Positions 16,624-24,451 of a stretch of 64,000 nt of DNA are shown in pieces. Both the position numbers and the translations under genes were made by a program. This DNA is from Ferrimonas kyonanensis DSM 18153 (GTDB taxonomy: Bacteria > Pseudomonadota > Gammaproteobacteria > Enterobacterales > Shewanellaceae): positions 1 to 64,000 of the forward strand of contig NZ_AUDJ01000014.1 of the NCBI RefSeq assembly GCF_000425405.1, in the 5' to 3' direction. The notes under the pieces were generated by a model. That model was given only the letters and a program-made list of their open reading frames with translations. It did no database searches and was not told the origin of the DNA. Within the stretch, counting starts at the first letter, position 1; the number at the start of each line of letters is the position of its first letter.

Positions 16624-16785
16624 ATGACCAGCACTCAACCCGACAAAAGCCCCCGCAAGAAAATGAGTGGCTCTAAGCTGTGGCAAAGGAACCGCTATGC
16701 GCTGCCGGATCGGCTTTTCTACCCCATTATCACCATCATCGTTGCGGCCCTGATCATCATCGCGTTGTTCAGCAATCTGCTGTAA
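16624..16785 (+). CDS. Small single-span membrane protein
   Basis: 53 residues, MTSTQPDKSPRKKMSGSKL at the start and a hydrophobic helix IITIIVAALIIIALFSNLL at the end. A basic N-terminus followed by a C-terminal helix predicts a cytoplasmic tail and tail-anchored insertion in the inner membrane. AAGGAGG ends eight bases before the ATG, a very strong ribosome site, which supports real translation. It lies between sRNA copy 5 and the fructokinase gene. Function unknown. Confidence 0.65.
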   Translation: MTSTQPDKSPRKKMSGSKLWQRNRYALPDRLFYPIITIIVAALIIIALFSNLL

Positions 16786-16875
16786 TTGCGGCGAATGCCG
16801 GCACAAGCGGGTTCACAGCTTTATCTTAAATCTTTGCTATCATGCTGACTCATTGTGAATTAGCAGGAATCGAGC

Positions 16876-17772
16876 ATGAGAATTGGCATCGATCTTGGCG
16901 GGACCAAGATTGAAGGGATAGCGCTGGATGAGCAGGGAAAGCAGTTGTGGCGGGAACGGGTTGCCACCCCGCGAGGCGATTATTCCGCTACCTTAGAGGC
17001 CATTGCCACTCTGGTTCAGCGGGCGGAAGCCACGTTGACCCTCTCCGGGACCGTCGGCGTGGGCATTCCCGGCGTGCTGTCACCACAAACCGGTCGGGTT
17101 AAGAACGCCAACTCCCTGTGCCTTAATGGCCAACAGCTGGACCAGGACCTGGCCGCCATACTGTCGCGGCCGGTTCGTATCGCCAACGACGCCAACTGTT
17201 TCGCGGTGTCAGAAGCCATCGATGGCGCCGGTGCCGGCAAGGGGTTGGTATTTGGGGTGATTTTGGGCACCGGTTGTGGCGGCGGCCTGGCCGTCGACGG
17301 CAAGGCGCTGACCGGGGGCAATGGCTTGAGTGGTGAGTGGGGGCACAACCCGCTGCCGTGGATGAGCGCCGACGAGTTTCCCGGTCCGGAGTGTTTCTGT
17401 GGCCGCAGCGGCTGCATCGAAACCTTTGTCTCTGGCACCGGGTTCAGCCGCCAGTACCAGGCGTTAACCTCGCAGCAGCTCAGCGGCAGCGAGATCATCA
17501 GCCGGGTTCGGCAGCAGGAGCCCGCCGCCTGTGAGGTGTTTGAGCGCTACCTGGGTCAATTGTCTCGCGCCCTGGCGCACGTGGTGAACATTCTGGATCC
17601 CGACGTCATCGTTCTCGGTGGCGGCCTGTCCAACATTGATGAACTCTATCCCAGCCTTAATGCCCGCCTGTCTAAGCAGGTGCTGGGGGGCGAGTGTGCC
17701 ACCCCGATTCGAAAGAACCAGCATGGTTGCAGCTCCGGCGTTCGCGGTGCGGCCTGGTTGTGGGGGCGCTAG
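16876..17772 (+). CDS. mak: ROK-family fructokinase
   Basis: Sugar kinase that phosphorylates fructose (or a related hexose) at C6 using ATP. 298 residues. The ROK signatures are DLGGTKIEG (residue 5), [23 protein letters not shown] and [10 protein letters not shown], followed by the zinc-binding [18 protein letters not shown]. Near-identical blocks in E. coli Mak (YajF), including [16 protein letters not shown], make this assignment preferable to N-acetylglucosamine kinase. It is followed with no gap by an ElyC-like gene, so the two are probably co-transcribed. Confidence 0.9.
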   Translation: MRIGIDLGGTKIEGIALDEQGKQLWRERVATPRGDYSATLEAIATLVQRAEATLTLSGTVGVGIPGVLSPQTGRVKNANSLCLNGQQLDQDLAAILSRPVRIANDANCFAVSEAIDGAGAGKGLVFGVILGTGCGGGLAVDGKALTGGNGLSGEWGHNPLPWMSADEFPGPECFCGRSGCIETFVSGTGFSRQYQALTSQQLSGSEIISRVRQQEPAACEVFERYLGQLSRALAHVVNILDPDVIVLGGGLSNIDELYPSLNARLSKQVLGGECATPIRKNQHGCSSGVRGAAWLWGR

Positions 17773-18513
17773 GTGATCGGATTCTGGATTAAGAAGGGGA
17801 TTTCGGCGCTGTTGTTGCCCATCCCGGTGTGCGTGTTTCTGGTGTTGGCCGGGCTGTGGCAGCTAAAACGACGTCCTTGGCTGGGCAAAGGCTTGATTCT
17901 GGCGGGGCCGCTGCTGTTGCTGGCGCTGAGCTCGACGCCCGGCAGTCGGGCGTTGACGGCCCCGTTGGAGCAGCAGTATTCACGCTGGCACGGTCAGCCG
18001 GTGGCGGCGGTGTTGGTGCTGGGGTTTGGTCACGATGACCAAATCAGCGATCTGCCGACGCAGCAGTTGATGGCGACGGCATTGGCGCGGTTGACCGAGG
18101 GGGTGCGCATTGTTGAGGCCAGCCCCGGCAGCCTGCTGGTGCTCAGCGGCGCCAAAGGGATGCAGTCGCGTCCCCATGCCCAGGTGATGGCCGATGCCGC
18201 GGAGATGCTGGGGGTGGATCGCCGCCGAATTCGCACCCTGGATCATGCCAAAGACACTCAGGAAGAGGCCGAGGGGCTGGCTCAGTTGGTAAACGGCGGT
18301 ACCGTCGCCGTGGTGAGCTCGGCGGCGCACCTGCCCAGAGCCATGATGCTGTTTGAGCAGTTGGGGGTGGACGTACTTGCTGCCCCGACGGACTTTCGAG
18401 GCCGAACCGGGCGCTGGTGGAATTTCAGTGCCGACAACCTACTGACGTCGGAGCGGGCACTGCACGAGTACCTGGGCCAGCTGTGGCTGCGGCTTAAGTC
18501 GACGCTGGCTTAG
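17773..18513 (+). CDS. ElyC/SanA/YdcF-family (DUF218) envelope protein
   Basis: 246 residues. Two hydrophobic segments at the N-terminus (about 10-27 and 39-55) anchor a DUF218 domain that starts at AAVLVLGFG. Conserved elements include VLSGAKG, DHAKDTQEEAEGLAQLV and VVSSAAHLPRAMMLFEQLG. E. coli ElyC has the same architecture and acts in peptidoglycan and enterobacterial common antigen metabolism, which suggests an envelope role. The start is the GTG immediately after the mak stop codon; its 3' end overlaps the end of the converging DUF2982-like gene by 20 bp. Confidence 0.82.
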   Translation: MIGFWIKKGISALLLPIPVCVFLVLAGLWQLKRRPWLGKGLILAGPLLLLALSSTPGSRALTAPLEQQYSRWHGQPVAAVLVLGFGHDDQISDLPTQQLMATALARLTEGVRIVEASPGSLLVLSGAKGMQSRPHAQVMADAAEMLGVDRRRIRTLDHAKDTQEEAEGLAQLVNGGTVAVVSSAAHLPRAMMLFEQLGVDVLAAPTDFRGRTGRWWNFSADNLLTSERALHEYLGQLWLRLKSTLA

Positions 18514-19114
18514 GGGGCGGACGAGGCGACAGGGCCTGTTGACGCGCTTGTCGCAGCTTATTCGCGATGTCGATTAACGGTTCGTCGAACTGGCTTTGGT
18601 GCAGCAGGATGTGAAAGCCGCTGCTCTGGGCCAGTTGCTCCGACAGGTAACACTGCTGCTTCAGTAGGGTGGGTTGCTCCAACAGGCCATCGGTTATGGC
18701 GGCGACGCCGTACAGTTTGAGGCTCTGCTGAGTCAGTTGGCACCAGCGTCGAAGCTGGCGATTGCTGAGCTGCTGCCAGACATGGGCATCGGGTCTCAGC
18801 CGAATGCCTAACGCCTGGTGCTCGGGGACGGTATCCAGTCGTTGCAGTTGTTGCCAGTGGATGGGGATGACCGTTTGCTCAATCAGCAGCAACAGGCCGC
18901 GGTCGTCGGCCACCAGGCTGTGACGGGCTTGACGCATGTTGGCAATGGCCACCGACAGGGCAACGGCGGAGGCCAGCACCCAGACAATGGCCAGCGGGTA
19001 TTGACGGCCGAATTGAATCAGCAGGCCCAAAGCGGCCAGCAAGTTGACCATACCAAACAGAAACAGCGGCTGAGCTTTGTGACTGTGGCGAGGCGCAAAG
19101 GTCAGAACTTCCAT
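18494..19114 (-). CDS. DUF2982-like membrane protein
   Basis: 206 residues. Two hydrophobic helices at about 19-58 are followed by a soluble, Gln- and Leu-rich domain with a Pro-rich tail. I think it belongs to DUF2982, a family limited to marine gammaproteobacteria and of unknown function, but this rests on overall pattern only. It runs toward ElyC, overlapping its 3' end, and is on the same strand as galU but separated from it by the galU terminator. Confidence 0.6.
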   Translation of the reverse strand: MEVLTFAPRHSHKAQPLFLFGMVNLLAALGLLIQFGRQYPLAIVWVLASAVALSVAIANMRQARHSLVADDRGLLLLIEQTVIPIHWQQLQRLDTVPEHQALGIRLRPDAHVWQQLSNRQLRRWCQLTQQSLKLYGVAAITDGLLEQPTLLKQQCYLSEQLAQSSGFHILLHQSQFDEPLIDIANKLRQARQQALSPRPPPKPAST

Positions 19115-19174
19115 AGGATCACCCAGCTAAGGTGTACAGCATTATCTGTATAAGAATAGACTCAGAGCCAGACA

Positions 19175-19201
19175 AAAACAGCGGCACCAGGCCGCTGTTT
19201 T
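19175..19201. terminator. Bidirectional rho-independent terminator after galU
   Basis: AAAACAGCGGC, loop ACCAG, GCCGCTGTTTT: an 11-bp perfect stem with A-run and T-run at either end, 14 bp past the galU stop. Confidence 0.85.
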
Positions 19202-19215
19202 AGGGAGAAACACCG

Positions 19216-20121
19216 TTAAAAGCGGTCAACCACTTGTTTCAGGTAGGTTTTAAAATCATCTTTTAATGACGGGTGGCGCAAGCCGTATTCCACATTGGCC
19301 ATCATGTAGCCCAGCTTGCTGCCGCAATCGTGGCTGCATCCCTTCATGGCGTAGGCGTTGACCTGCTCTTGTGCCAACAGCATGTCGATGGCGTCGGTCA
19401 GTTGAATCTCGTCGCCAGCGCCCGGAGGCGTTTTGCTCAGCAGTGGCCAGATGTGCTCGGACAGCACGTAACGCCCTACCACCGCCAGGTTTGATGGCGC
19501 GTCTTCGACCGCCGGCTTTTCCACCAAGGCATTGATGGCGGCAGACTCCCCTTCGGCCAGGGTGACGCCATTGATGTCGGCCACGCCGTAGCTGGACACC
19601 TCCTGCTCGGGCACCGCTTCCACCATGATCTGACTGATGCCGTCTTGCTGGTAGCGGTTAACCATGTCGGCCAGGTTGTCTTTTTTCGGATCACTGGCGA
19701 CGTCATCGATCAGCACATCGGGCAGGATGATGGCGAACGGGGCTTCGCCCACCAGGGGTTTGGCACACATAATGGCGTGACCCAGCCCTTTGGCTTCCCC
19801 TTGACGCACATGCATGATGGTGACGTCCTTGGGGCAGATGGCCTGGACTTCGTCCAGCAACTGACGCTTGACCCGCTTTTCCAGCGTGGCTTCCAGTTCG
19901 AAGCTGGTATCGAAGTGGTTCTCAATGGAGTTCTTACTGGCGTGGGTGACCAACACAATCTCTTTGATGCCGGCTTCGATGGCCTCTTTGACCACATACT
20001 GGATCAGAGGCTTGTCCACCACCGGCAGCATCTCTTTAGGAATGGCCTTGGTGGCGGGAAGCATGCGGGTGCCAAGTCCGGCTACAGGAATGACCGCTTT
20101 CTTGACTGAGCGAGTCTGCAT
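19216..20121 (-). CDS. galU: UTP--glucose-1-phosphate uridylyltransferase
   Basis: Makes UDP-glucose from UTP and glucose 1-phosphate for envelope polysaccharides and galactose use. 301 residues, the usual length. The nucleotidyl-transferase signature is [19 protein letters not shown] (residue 13), with the sugar-binding VDKPLIQY and the product-site [14 protein letters not shown]. It is a single gene with its own terminator. Confidence 0.96.
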   Translation of the reverse strand: MQTRSVKKAVIPVAGLGTRMLPATKAIPKEMLPVVDKPLIQYVVKEAIEAGIKEIVLVTHASKNSIENHFDTSFELEATLEKRVKRQLLDEVQAICPKDVTIMHVRQGEAKGLGHAIMCAKPLVGEAPFAIILPDVLIDDVASDPKKDNLADMVNRYQQDGISQIMVEAVPEQEVSSYGVADINGVTLAEGESAAINALVEKPAVEDAPSNLAVVGRYVLSEHIWPLLSKTPPGAGDEIQLTDAIDMLLAQEQVNAYAMKGCSHDCGSKLGYMMANVEYGLRHPSLKDDFKTYLKQVVDRF

Positions 20122-20272
20122 GGGCTGTGTCCTTTGGGTCGAGTATGAATACCGCTGGCGATCTTATTCGTTTTGAGCGGGGATTTCACCCCTTGCGTCG
20201 AGCCGCCGGACACAACAAGCGATGGCCGTTACGACCATCGCTGAAACAGAGCCTCACATGCCGTGCCGGCGT

Positions 20273-20566
20273 TCAGAATTGAATGCGGTCATTATTGGCG
20301 GTGATGATCTGTTCACCAATGCCTTTGACCTCAGCCAGTTGTGCCAACTCGGTGAACGGGCCGTACTGTTCACGGTAGGCGACAATGGCTTCGGCTTTAC
20401 TGGTGCCCACCCCCTTGAGGCCGCTGGCCAGTTGTTCGGCATCGGCGGTGTTGATGTTGATGGTGTTGGTGATCGTGTCCATCTGTGACGGGGCCGGTTC
20501 GTCGGCGGCGAATACCAGGGCGGGTGCAGCCATCAGCGCTGCCATAAACACAAAGAGTTTTAGCAT
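20273..20566 (-). CDS. ComEA-like helix-hairpin-helix protein
   Basis: 97 residues: a signal peptide (MLKLFVFMAALMAAPALVFA) and then a double helix-hairpin-helix domain with ININTADAEQLASGLKGVG and LAEVKGIGEQII. This matches the periplasmic DNA-binding ComEA of naturally competent gammaproteobacteria, which pulls incoming DNA through the outer membrane. The same fold also occurs in E. coli YbaV, whose function is not known. A hairpin AGCGATGG / CCATCGCT (20218-20242) follows the gene and may terminate it. Confidence 0.82.
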   Translation of the reverse strand: MLKLFVFMAALMAAPALVFAADEPAPSQMDTITNTININTADAEQLASGLKGVGTSKAEAIVAYREQYGPFTELAQLAEVKGIGEQIITANNDRIQF

Positions 20567-21014
20567 AGTCCTTTATTCCTTCAGTCGGTTTAGGGTGGTG
20601 GGCACCTCCGAGTGCTCACTTAGGACAAGCTAGCCGAGTTTTATCTGCATCAAGGTGACTTTTTGTGATTGTCACAGGTCATCTTTGTAACTCACAGTGT
20701 GATTTTTTGTGATCAGGATCGGCGGTGGTGCTCGACGGCTCGTGATCGCGATCCCGAACCTGGTTTTTGGGGTAAGCAACAAAAATCTGAAAACTCGGGA
20801 CTTTTGAAAGAAAATCACAAGTGGTCACAGTTCGACTTTGGTCTAATCGCAGCGTGATAACGCCATTGCTGCTCACTGTGGCGACTTTCAATTCCGTTGT
20901 CACTGTGCGGTGGGTCCGAGGAATTTGGTACTCAGTTTCAGGATTCGGACTCTTGTTTGATCACATTCTGCTCCCCTAATCTAATAAAAAACACTCTAGG
21001 TTTAAGGGAATTTT
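20567..21014. promoter_or_regulatory. Control region between comEA-like and DASS transporter genes
   Basis: 448 bp without a gene. Several TGTGA/TCACA half-sites occur: TGTGA-TTG-TCACA at 20664-20676, TCACA-G-TGTGA at 20692-20702, TTGTGATC at 20707 and TCACA at 20815 and 20825. None has the 6-bp spacing of a CRP site, so another regulator or chance is possible. The promoters of the divergent genes should be here, but I cannot assign -35/-10 boxes. Confidence 0.35.
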
Positions 21015-22406
21015 ATGTCCGACATCACACAGTCACAGGGCGTGACCGAGCCTGGCTTCTTTAGCAGCTTAATGGACCGAAAGATGGCCATTTTGCTGGC
21101 AGACGTGGCGCTGTTTGCCGCACTGATTGCCTGGCTCCCGTTTGACGCCCAAATCAACAAAGGCTTGGCAATGCTGGTTTGTGTGGCCATTTTGTGGCTC
21201 ACCGAGGCGATTCACATCAGCATTACTGCGTTGCTGGTGCCGGTGTTAGCGGTGGCCCTCGGGGTGTTCTCCATGCCGGCGGCGATGGCCAACTTCTCCA
21301 ACCCGATCATCTTTTTGTTCTTTGGTGGCTTTGTCATGGCGGCAGCCTTGCATGCCCAGGGGATCGATAAGCTGATTGCCGGCAAGGTGATTAACATGGC
21401 CGGCGGCCGCTTGGGGGTGGCGACCCTGATGTTGCTGAGTGTGACGGCGTTGCTGTCGATGTGGATCAGTAACACCGCCACGGCGGCGATGATGCTGCCA
21501 CTGGCCTTGGGGATGTTGTCGCAACTGGACAAAGAGGACAATCACCGCACCTACGTGTTCGTGCTGTTGGGCGTGGCCTACAGTGCCAATATCGGTGGCA
21601 TCGGCACCATCGTCGGTAGCCCACCGAACGCCATTGCCGCCGCAGAGGTGGGACTGAGCTTCTTCGAGTGGATGGAGTACGGCATTGCGGTGGTTCTGCT
21701 GCTGTGGCCACTGGCCATCGGTGCGCTGTATTTTTTCCTTAAGCCGAACCTGAAACAGAGCTTCAGCTATCGCGCGGCGGCGGGACGGTTGACGGCCAAC
21801 GGTAAGTGTACCCTGCTGGTGTTTATGCTGACCGTCAGTGCCTGGATCTTCTCCAAGCCCCTGAGCGCGGCCCTGGGAGGCATCGCCAAGTTCGATACCT
21901 TCGTGGCACTGAGCGCCGTCGGCGCCCTGGGGATCTTGCGACTGGTGAACTGGAAGCAGATCGAAAAAACCACCGATTGGGGCGTACTGCTGCTGTTCGG
22001 CGGTGGCCTGACCCTGAGTGGGGTGCTCAAGACCACCGGCACCAGTGTGTTTATGGCCCATCAGATCACCGACCTGTTTGGTTCTTCGCACATGGCGCTG
22101 TTTGTGCTCGCCACCACGGTGTTTGTGGTATTGCTGACCGAGTTTGCCAGTAATACCGCCAGTGCGGCGCTGTTGGTGCCGGTGTTTGCCTCCATCGCCG
22201 AGGCGCTGGGGATCTCCTCGGTGATGCTGTCGATGGTGATTGCCTTCTCCGCTTCCTGTGCCTTTATGCTGCCGGTGGCGACGCCACCCAATGCCATTGT
22301 GTTTGGCGCTGGCTACATTAAACAGAGCGAGATGATGCGGGCCGGTGTTCTGATCAATGCCATCGCCATTGGCGTTATCTATCTGTTGTCGCTGATTCTC
22401 TGGTAA
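21015..22406 (+). CDS. DASS-family sodium:dicarboxylate symporter (VcINDY-like)
   Basis: 463 residues of hydrophobic helices, a secondary transporter of the SLC13/DASS type that takes up C4-dicarboxylates such as succinate with sodium ions. Both Ser-Asn-Thr clamp motifs are present: [19 protein letters not shown] (about residue 150) and [13 protein letters not shown] (about residue 375). [10 protein letters not shown] and [12 protein letters not shown] also match. Unlike the permease in the cys operon it has no RCK domains. It is a single gene with a long upstream region. The substrate is inferred. Confidence 0.88.
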   Translation: MSDITQSQGVTEPGFFSSLMDRKMAILLADVALFAALIAWLPFDAQINKGLAMLVCVAILWLTEAIHISITALLVPVLAVALGVFSMPAAMANFSNPIIFLFFGGFVMAAALHAQGIDKLIAGKVINMAGGRLGVATLMLLSVTALLSMWISNTATAAMMLPLALGMLSQLDKEDNHRTYVFVLLGVAYSANIGGIGTIVGSPPNAIAAAEVGLSFFEWMEYGIAVVLLLWPLAIGALYFFLKPNLKQSFSYRAAAGRLTANGKCTLLVFMLTVSAWIFSKPLSAALGGIAKFDTFVALSAVGALGILRLVNWKQIEKTTDWGVLLLFGGGLTLSGVLKTTGTSVFMAHQITDLFGSSHMALFVLATTVFVVLLTEFASNTASAALLVPVFASIAEALGISSVMLSMVIAFSASCAFMLPVATPPNAIVFGAGYIKQSEMMRAGVLINAIAIGVIYLLSLILW

Positions 22407-22608
22407 TGGTTAGGGGATGGTGTCGGCAGGCCTTGAGTCCGGCATCATGCCATTGGCGCCATCTGGCTGCGGTGAACGCGGCGGTGCTATGGCGACAGAG
22501 TAGGGAGAGTGCTTAAAGCTTGCGCAAACGCACGGCTATACGCATCCGCCCCTTGCAACCAACAGGTGCATTAGCGATAATGCGCCTGCCTTCGGGGCAC
22601 ATGTCTAT

Positions 22609-22712
22609 GATGCCCCCGGTCCTCTCGCAATAATAGTACGTGAACTCGGCCAGGCCCGGAAGGGAGCAACCGCAGCGTATGACTTATGTGCCGGGATGTG
22701 GCTGGGGGTGTC
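22609..22712 (+). ncRNA. ffs: Signal recognition particle RNA (4.5S)
   Basis: The 4.5S RNA that with Ffh targets membrane proteins to the Sec translocon. The conserved core is recognised by GGCCAGGCCCGGAAGGGAGC and GTGCCGGGATGTGGCTGGGGG (about 22648-22709). The 5' end GATGCCCCCGG pairs with the 3' end CTGGGGGTGTC, giving the expected single hairpin of about 104 nt. End positions are estimated from the pairing. The integrase remnant begins 70 bp downstream, which fits the known use of ffs as an integration site. Confidence 0.9.
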
Positions 22713-22758
22713 ACCAATTTCTCTTTATATTCCAAGCGCATAACTGAAAATGACCACA

Positions 22759-22779
22759 GGTGGTACACTTGGTGGTACA
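22759..22779 (+). repeat. Direct repeat GGTGGTACA next to the integrase start
   Basis: Two copies of GGTGGTACA at 22759-22767 and 22771-22779, just upstream of the integrase start codon and 47 bp after ffs. Tandem short repeats beside an integrase can be arm-type binding sites. The assignment is inference. Confidence 0.4.
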
Positions 22780-22781
22780 TA

Positions 22782-23354
22782 ATGCATGTCAATTCGGCGC
22801 CTAAAAAGACCTCGAAAACGGCCCAAACAGCCCCCTATCTGTTTCAGTCCCGCCATGGGATCTGGTATGCCCGCGTCGTCGTTCCTAAAGACTCCCCCAT
22901 TAGCTCAACCCGTTCTGAAGTCAGGCAATCTCTGCGCACTCGGTGTTATCGAGAAGCCGTACAGCGTTCTTGGCAGGTTTTAGAACAGCTTTCTCAGAAG
23001 GCGAGGGGAGTGCATCAAGAAACGGCTGAGAAGCCCCAGGGTCGCCCACAAGCGCAATCTGCGACGAAGCCGCACGCTGAGTCGCAACTCAGAAAGCAAA
23101 GGGCTAGGAAGCCTGTAGACGATTCCTCCAGGCTCTCTGAGGCCATCAAACTGTTTACCGCCGAGAAGATCCGGGTCAAAGCCTGGAAGCCTCACGAAGA
23201 GGCGCACAACGACTTTGCCTACCGGGAGCTGATTAAGATTGTCGGTGATATTCGGTTGAGTCAGTTCGATGGGCGGGTGGCTTTGAAATACAAGCAGCAC
23301 TTTCTTAGTGTGGGCAACCTGTCCGTGGCTATCACACCCAGTGGATACGGGTAG
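22782..23354 (+). pseudogene. Truncated tyrosine-recombinase integrase (N-terminal and core-binding part)
   Basis: 190 residues starting MHVNSAPKKTSKTAQ. The segment YLFQSRHGIWYARVVVPKD is the N-terminal domain common in phage and island integrases, and SRLSEAIKLFTAEKI with GDIRLSQFDG is the SAM-like core-binding domain. Full-length enzymes have about 400 residues with a catalytic Arg...His-x-x-Arg...Tyr domain; none of these residues is here. The reading frame stops in sequence that begins the 142-bp repeats. The gene was cut by a rearrangement and cannot catalyse recombination. Confidence 0.8.
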
Positions 23355-23374
23355 ATTGAGCCAGGTGAATTTGG

Positions 23375-23735
23375 GCAGGGTCGTGACACACCCAAGTCTA
23401 CGCACCACGGGCCTACACTTGCCCGTCCCGAGGTGGGAGCTGACTCAGGACCAGAATAGCCACGCAGCGAGCCAGGTGCAATCGCAAGGGCAGAAGAGCG
23501 AGCCCGATGAAACTAGGCAGGGTCTTGACACACCTAGCCCTACGCACGGCAGACCTACATCGCCCCGTTCTGCGGTGGGAGCGGACTCAGGACCAGAATA
23601 GCCACGCAGCGAGCCAGGTGCAATCGCAAGGGCAGAAGAGCGAGCCCGATGAAACTAGGCAGGGTCTTGACACACCTAGCCCTACGCACCACGGACCTAC
23701 ATCGCCCCGTTCCGAGGTGGGAGCGGACTCAAGGT
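23375..23735 (+). repeat. 142-bp tandem repeat array, about 2.5 copies
   Basis: Two nearly identical units with a 142-bp period (for example GACTCAGGACCAGAATAGCC at 23442 and 23584), preceded by a diverged partial copy from 23375 and ending in a partial unit near 23735. The block CACCACGG..CCTACA...CCCGTTCCGAGGTGGGAG recurs three times. Short open frames across it merely repeat the unit and I do not regard them as genes. It occupies most of the 433-bp gap 23355-23788 between integrase remnant and the next genes. Confidence 0.85.
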
Positions 23736-23788
23736 AAGTGTACTCGTGAAAAACAATCTGGCCAATTATTCATCGGGTTCGGGGGGCA

Positions 23789-23992
23789 TCAGCTAGAGAA
23801 AAGGCGTTCAAGTTCATCCAGCAGAGGCTCGCCATCCATAGCCAAAATCGCGCTGTCGCAGTTTATTTGTTGGGGGGGGCTATCCGGGAAGTCGATGGAA
23901 CTGAAAGCCAAGAGTAAGGCTCGTTGCATATCGTTCAGGTTGCCATCAGCCAGACGCTCTGCACGGCGAATACGGGTTTCCAGTCGCCTCAT
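23789..23992 (-). CDS. Small hypothetical protein
   Basis: 67 residues, charged and helical, beginning MRRLETRIRRAERLADGNL. Its ATG overlaps the stop of the preceding gene (ATGA), a sign of a real two-gene unit. I do not recognise a family. Location between an integrase remnant and a helicase operon suggests mobile-element cargo. Confidence 0.5.
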   Translation of the reverse strand: MRRLETRIRRAERLADGNLNDMQRALLLAFSSIDFPDSPPQQINCDSAILAMDGEPLLDELERLFSS

Positions 23993-24252
23993 GCTGCTCC
24001 CTCCAGTTTGTCTTCCAGCTCTGCGAGACGAACTTCTAACTCCGCCATTTCTTTGATGCGCTGAACCGTGCCGATGCCTTCTAGAAGCGACCGTCCCACG
24101 TCTGCCGGAAGATGGCCGTCGGCTATTGCCTTCATGATGGACTCTGCGCCCCTGGGGGGCACCAATTTCACAGCTATCCTGCTGATTCTATTGAAAATGC
24201 TTTTGTTGAAACTGGTGTGAGACACTTGGTGAGACAGGTTGCGACTTTCCAA
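23989..24252 (-). CDS. Small hypothetical coiled-coil protein, possibly 5'-truncated
   Basis: 87 residues from a TTG; a shorter form from ATG at 24135 would have 48 residues. The C-terminal half (EGIGTVQRIKEMAELEVRL, then AELEDKLEG) is a strong amphipathic helix or coiled coil, and the N-terminal half is basic (Lys/Arg). The lack of an ATG near the start suggests that the 5' end was lost in a rearrangement. It overlaps the next small gene by 4 bp. Function unknown; no family recognised. Confidence 0.45.
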   Translation of the reverse strand: MESRNLSHQVSHTSFNKSIFNRISRIAVKLVPPRGAESIMKAIADGHLPADVGRSLLEGIGTVQRIKEMAELEVRLAELEDKLEGAA

Positions 24253-24414
24253 TACCCCAGAAGCTCAGCTTTTCTCCTGTCGGTATTCAACACTGTTTTG
24301 CTGCTGAGCGCGTCTTTGAGTCGTTGTCTGTTGCTCAGAAATACTTTGAATCCCCCTCTCTGAAGTCAATCCGGCGGTTGCTGAATCACCGCAGAGCCAC
24401 GCAGTGGTGATGGT

Positions 24415-24442
24415 CAACGGCCCGCTATTCAGCGGGCCGTTG
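24415..24442. terminator. Strong hairpin at the 3' end of the helicase operon
   Basis: CAACGGCCCGC, loop TATTCA, GCGGGCCGTTG: an 11-bp perfect stem nine bases past the helicase stop. No clear T-run follows on the minus strand. Confidence 0.65.
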
Positions 24443-24451
24443 TGTTGTGCC

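Noticed and set aside
20664-20676. CRP site before the DASS gene
   Set aside because: TGTGA and TCACA are separated by three bases rather than six, and the other half-sites are arranged irregularly.
23375-23735. CRISPR array
   Set aside because: The unit is 142 bp, nearly identical along its whole length and has no short repeat plus unique spacer pattern; no cas genes are present.
23355-23788. Protein-coding genes inside the 142-bp repeats
   Set aside because: Open frames repeat the unit and change frame between copies, with no ribosome site.
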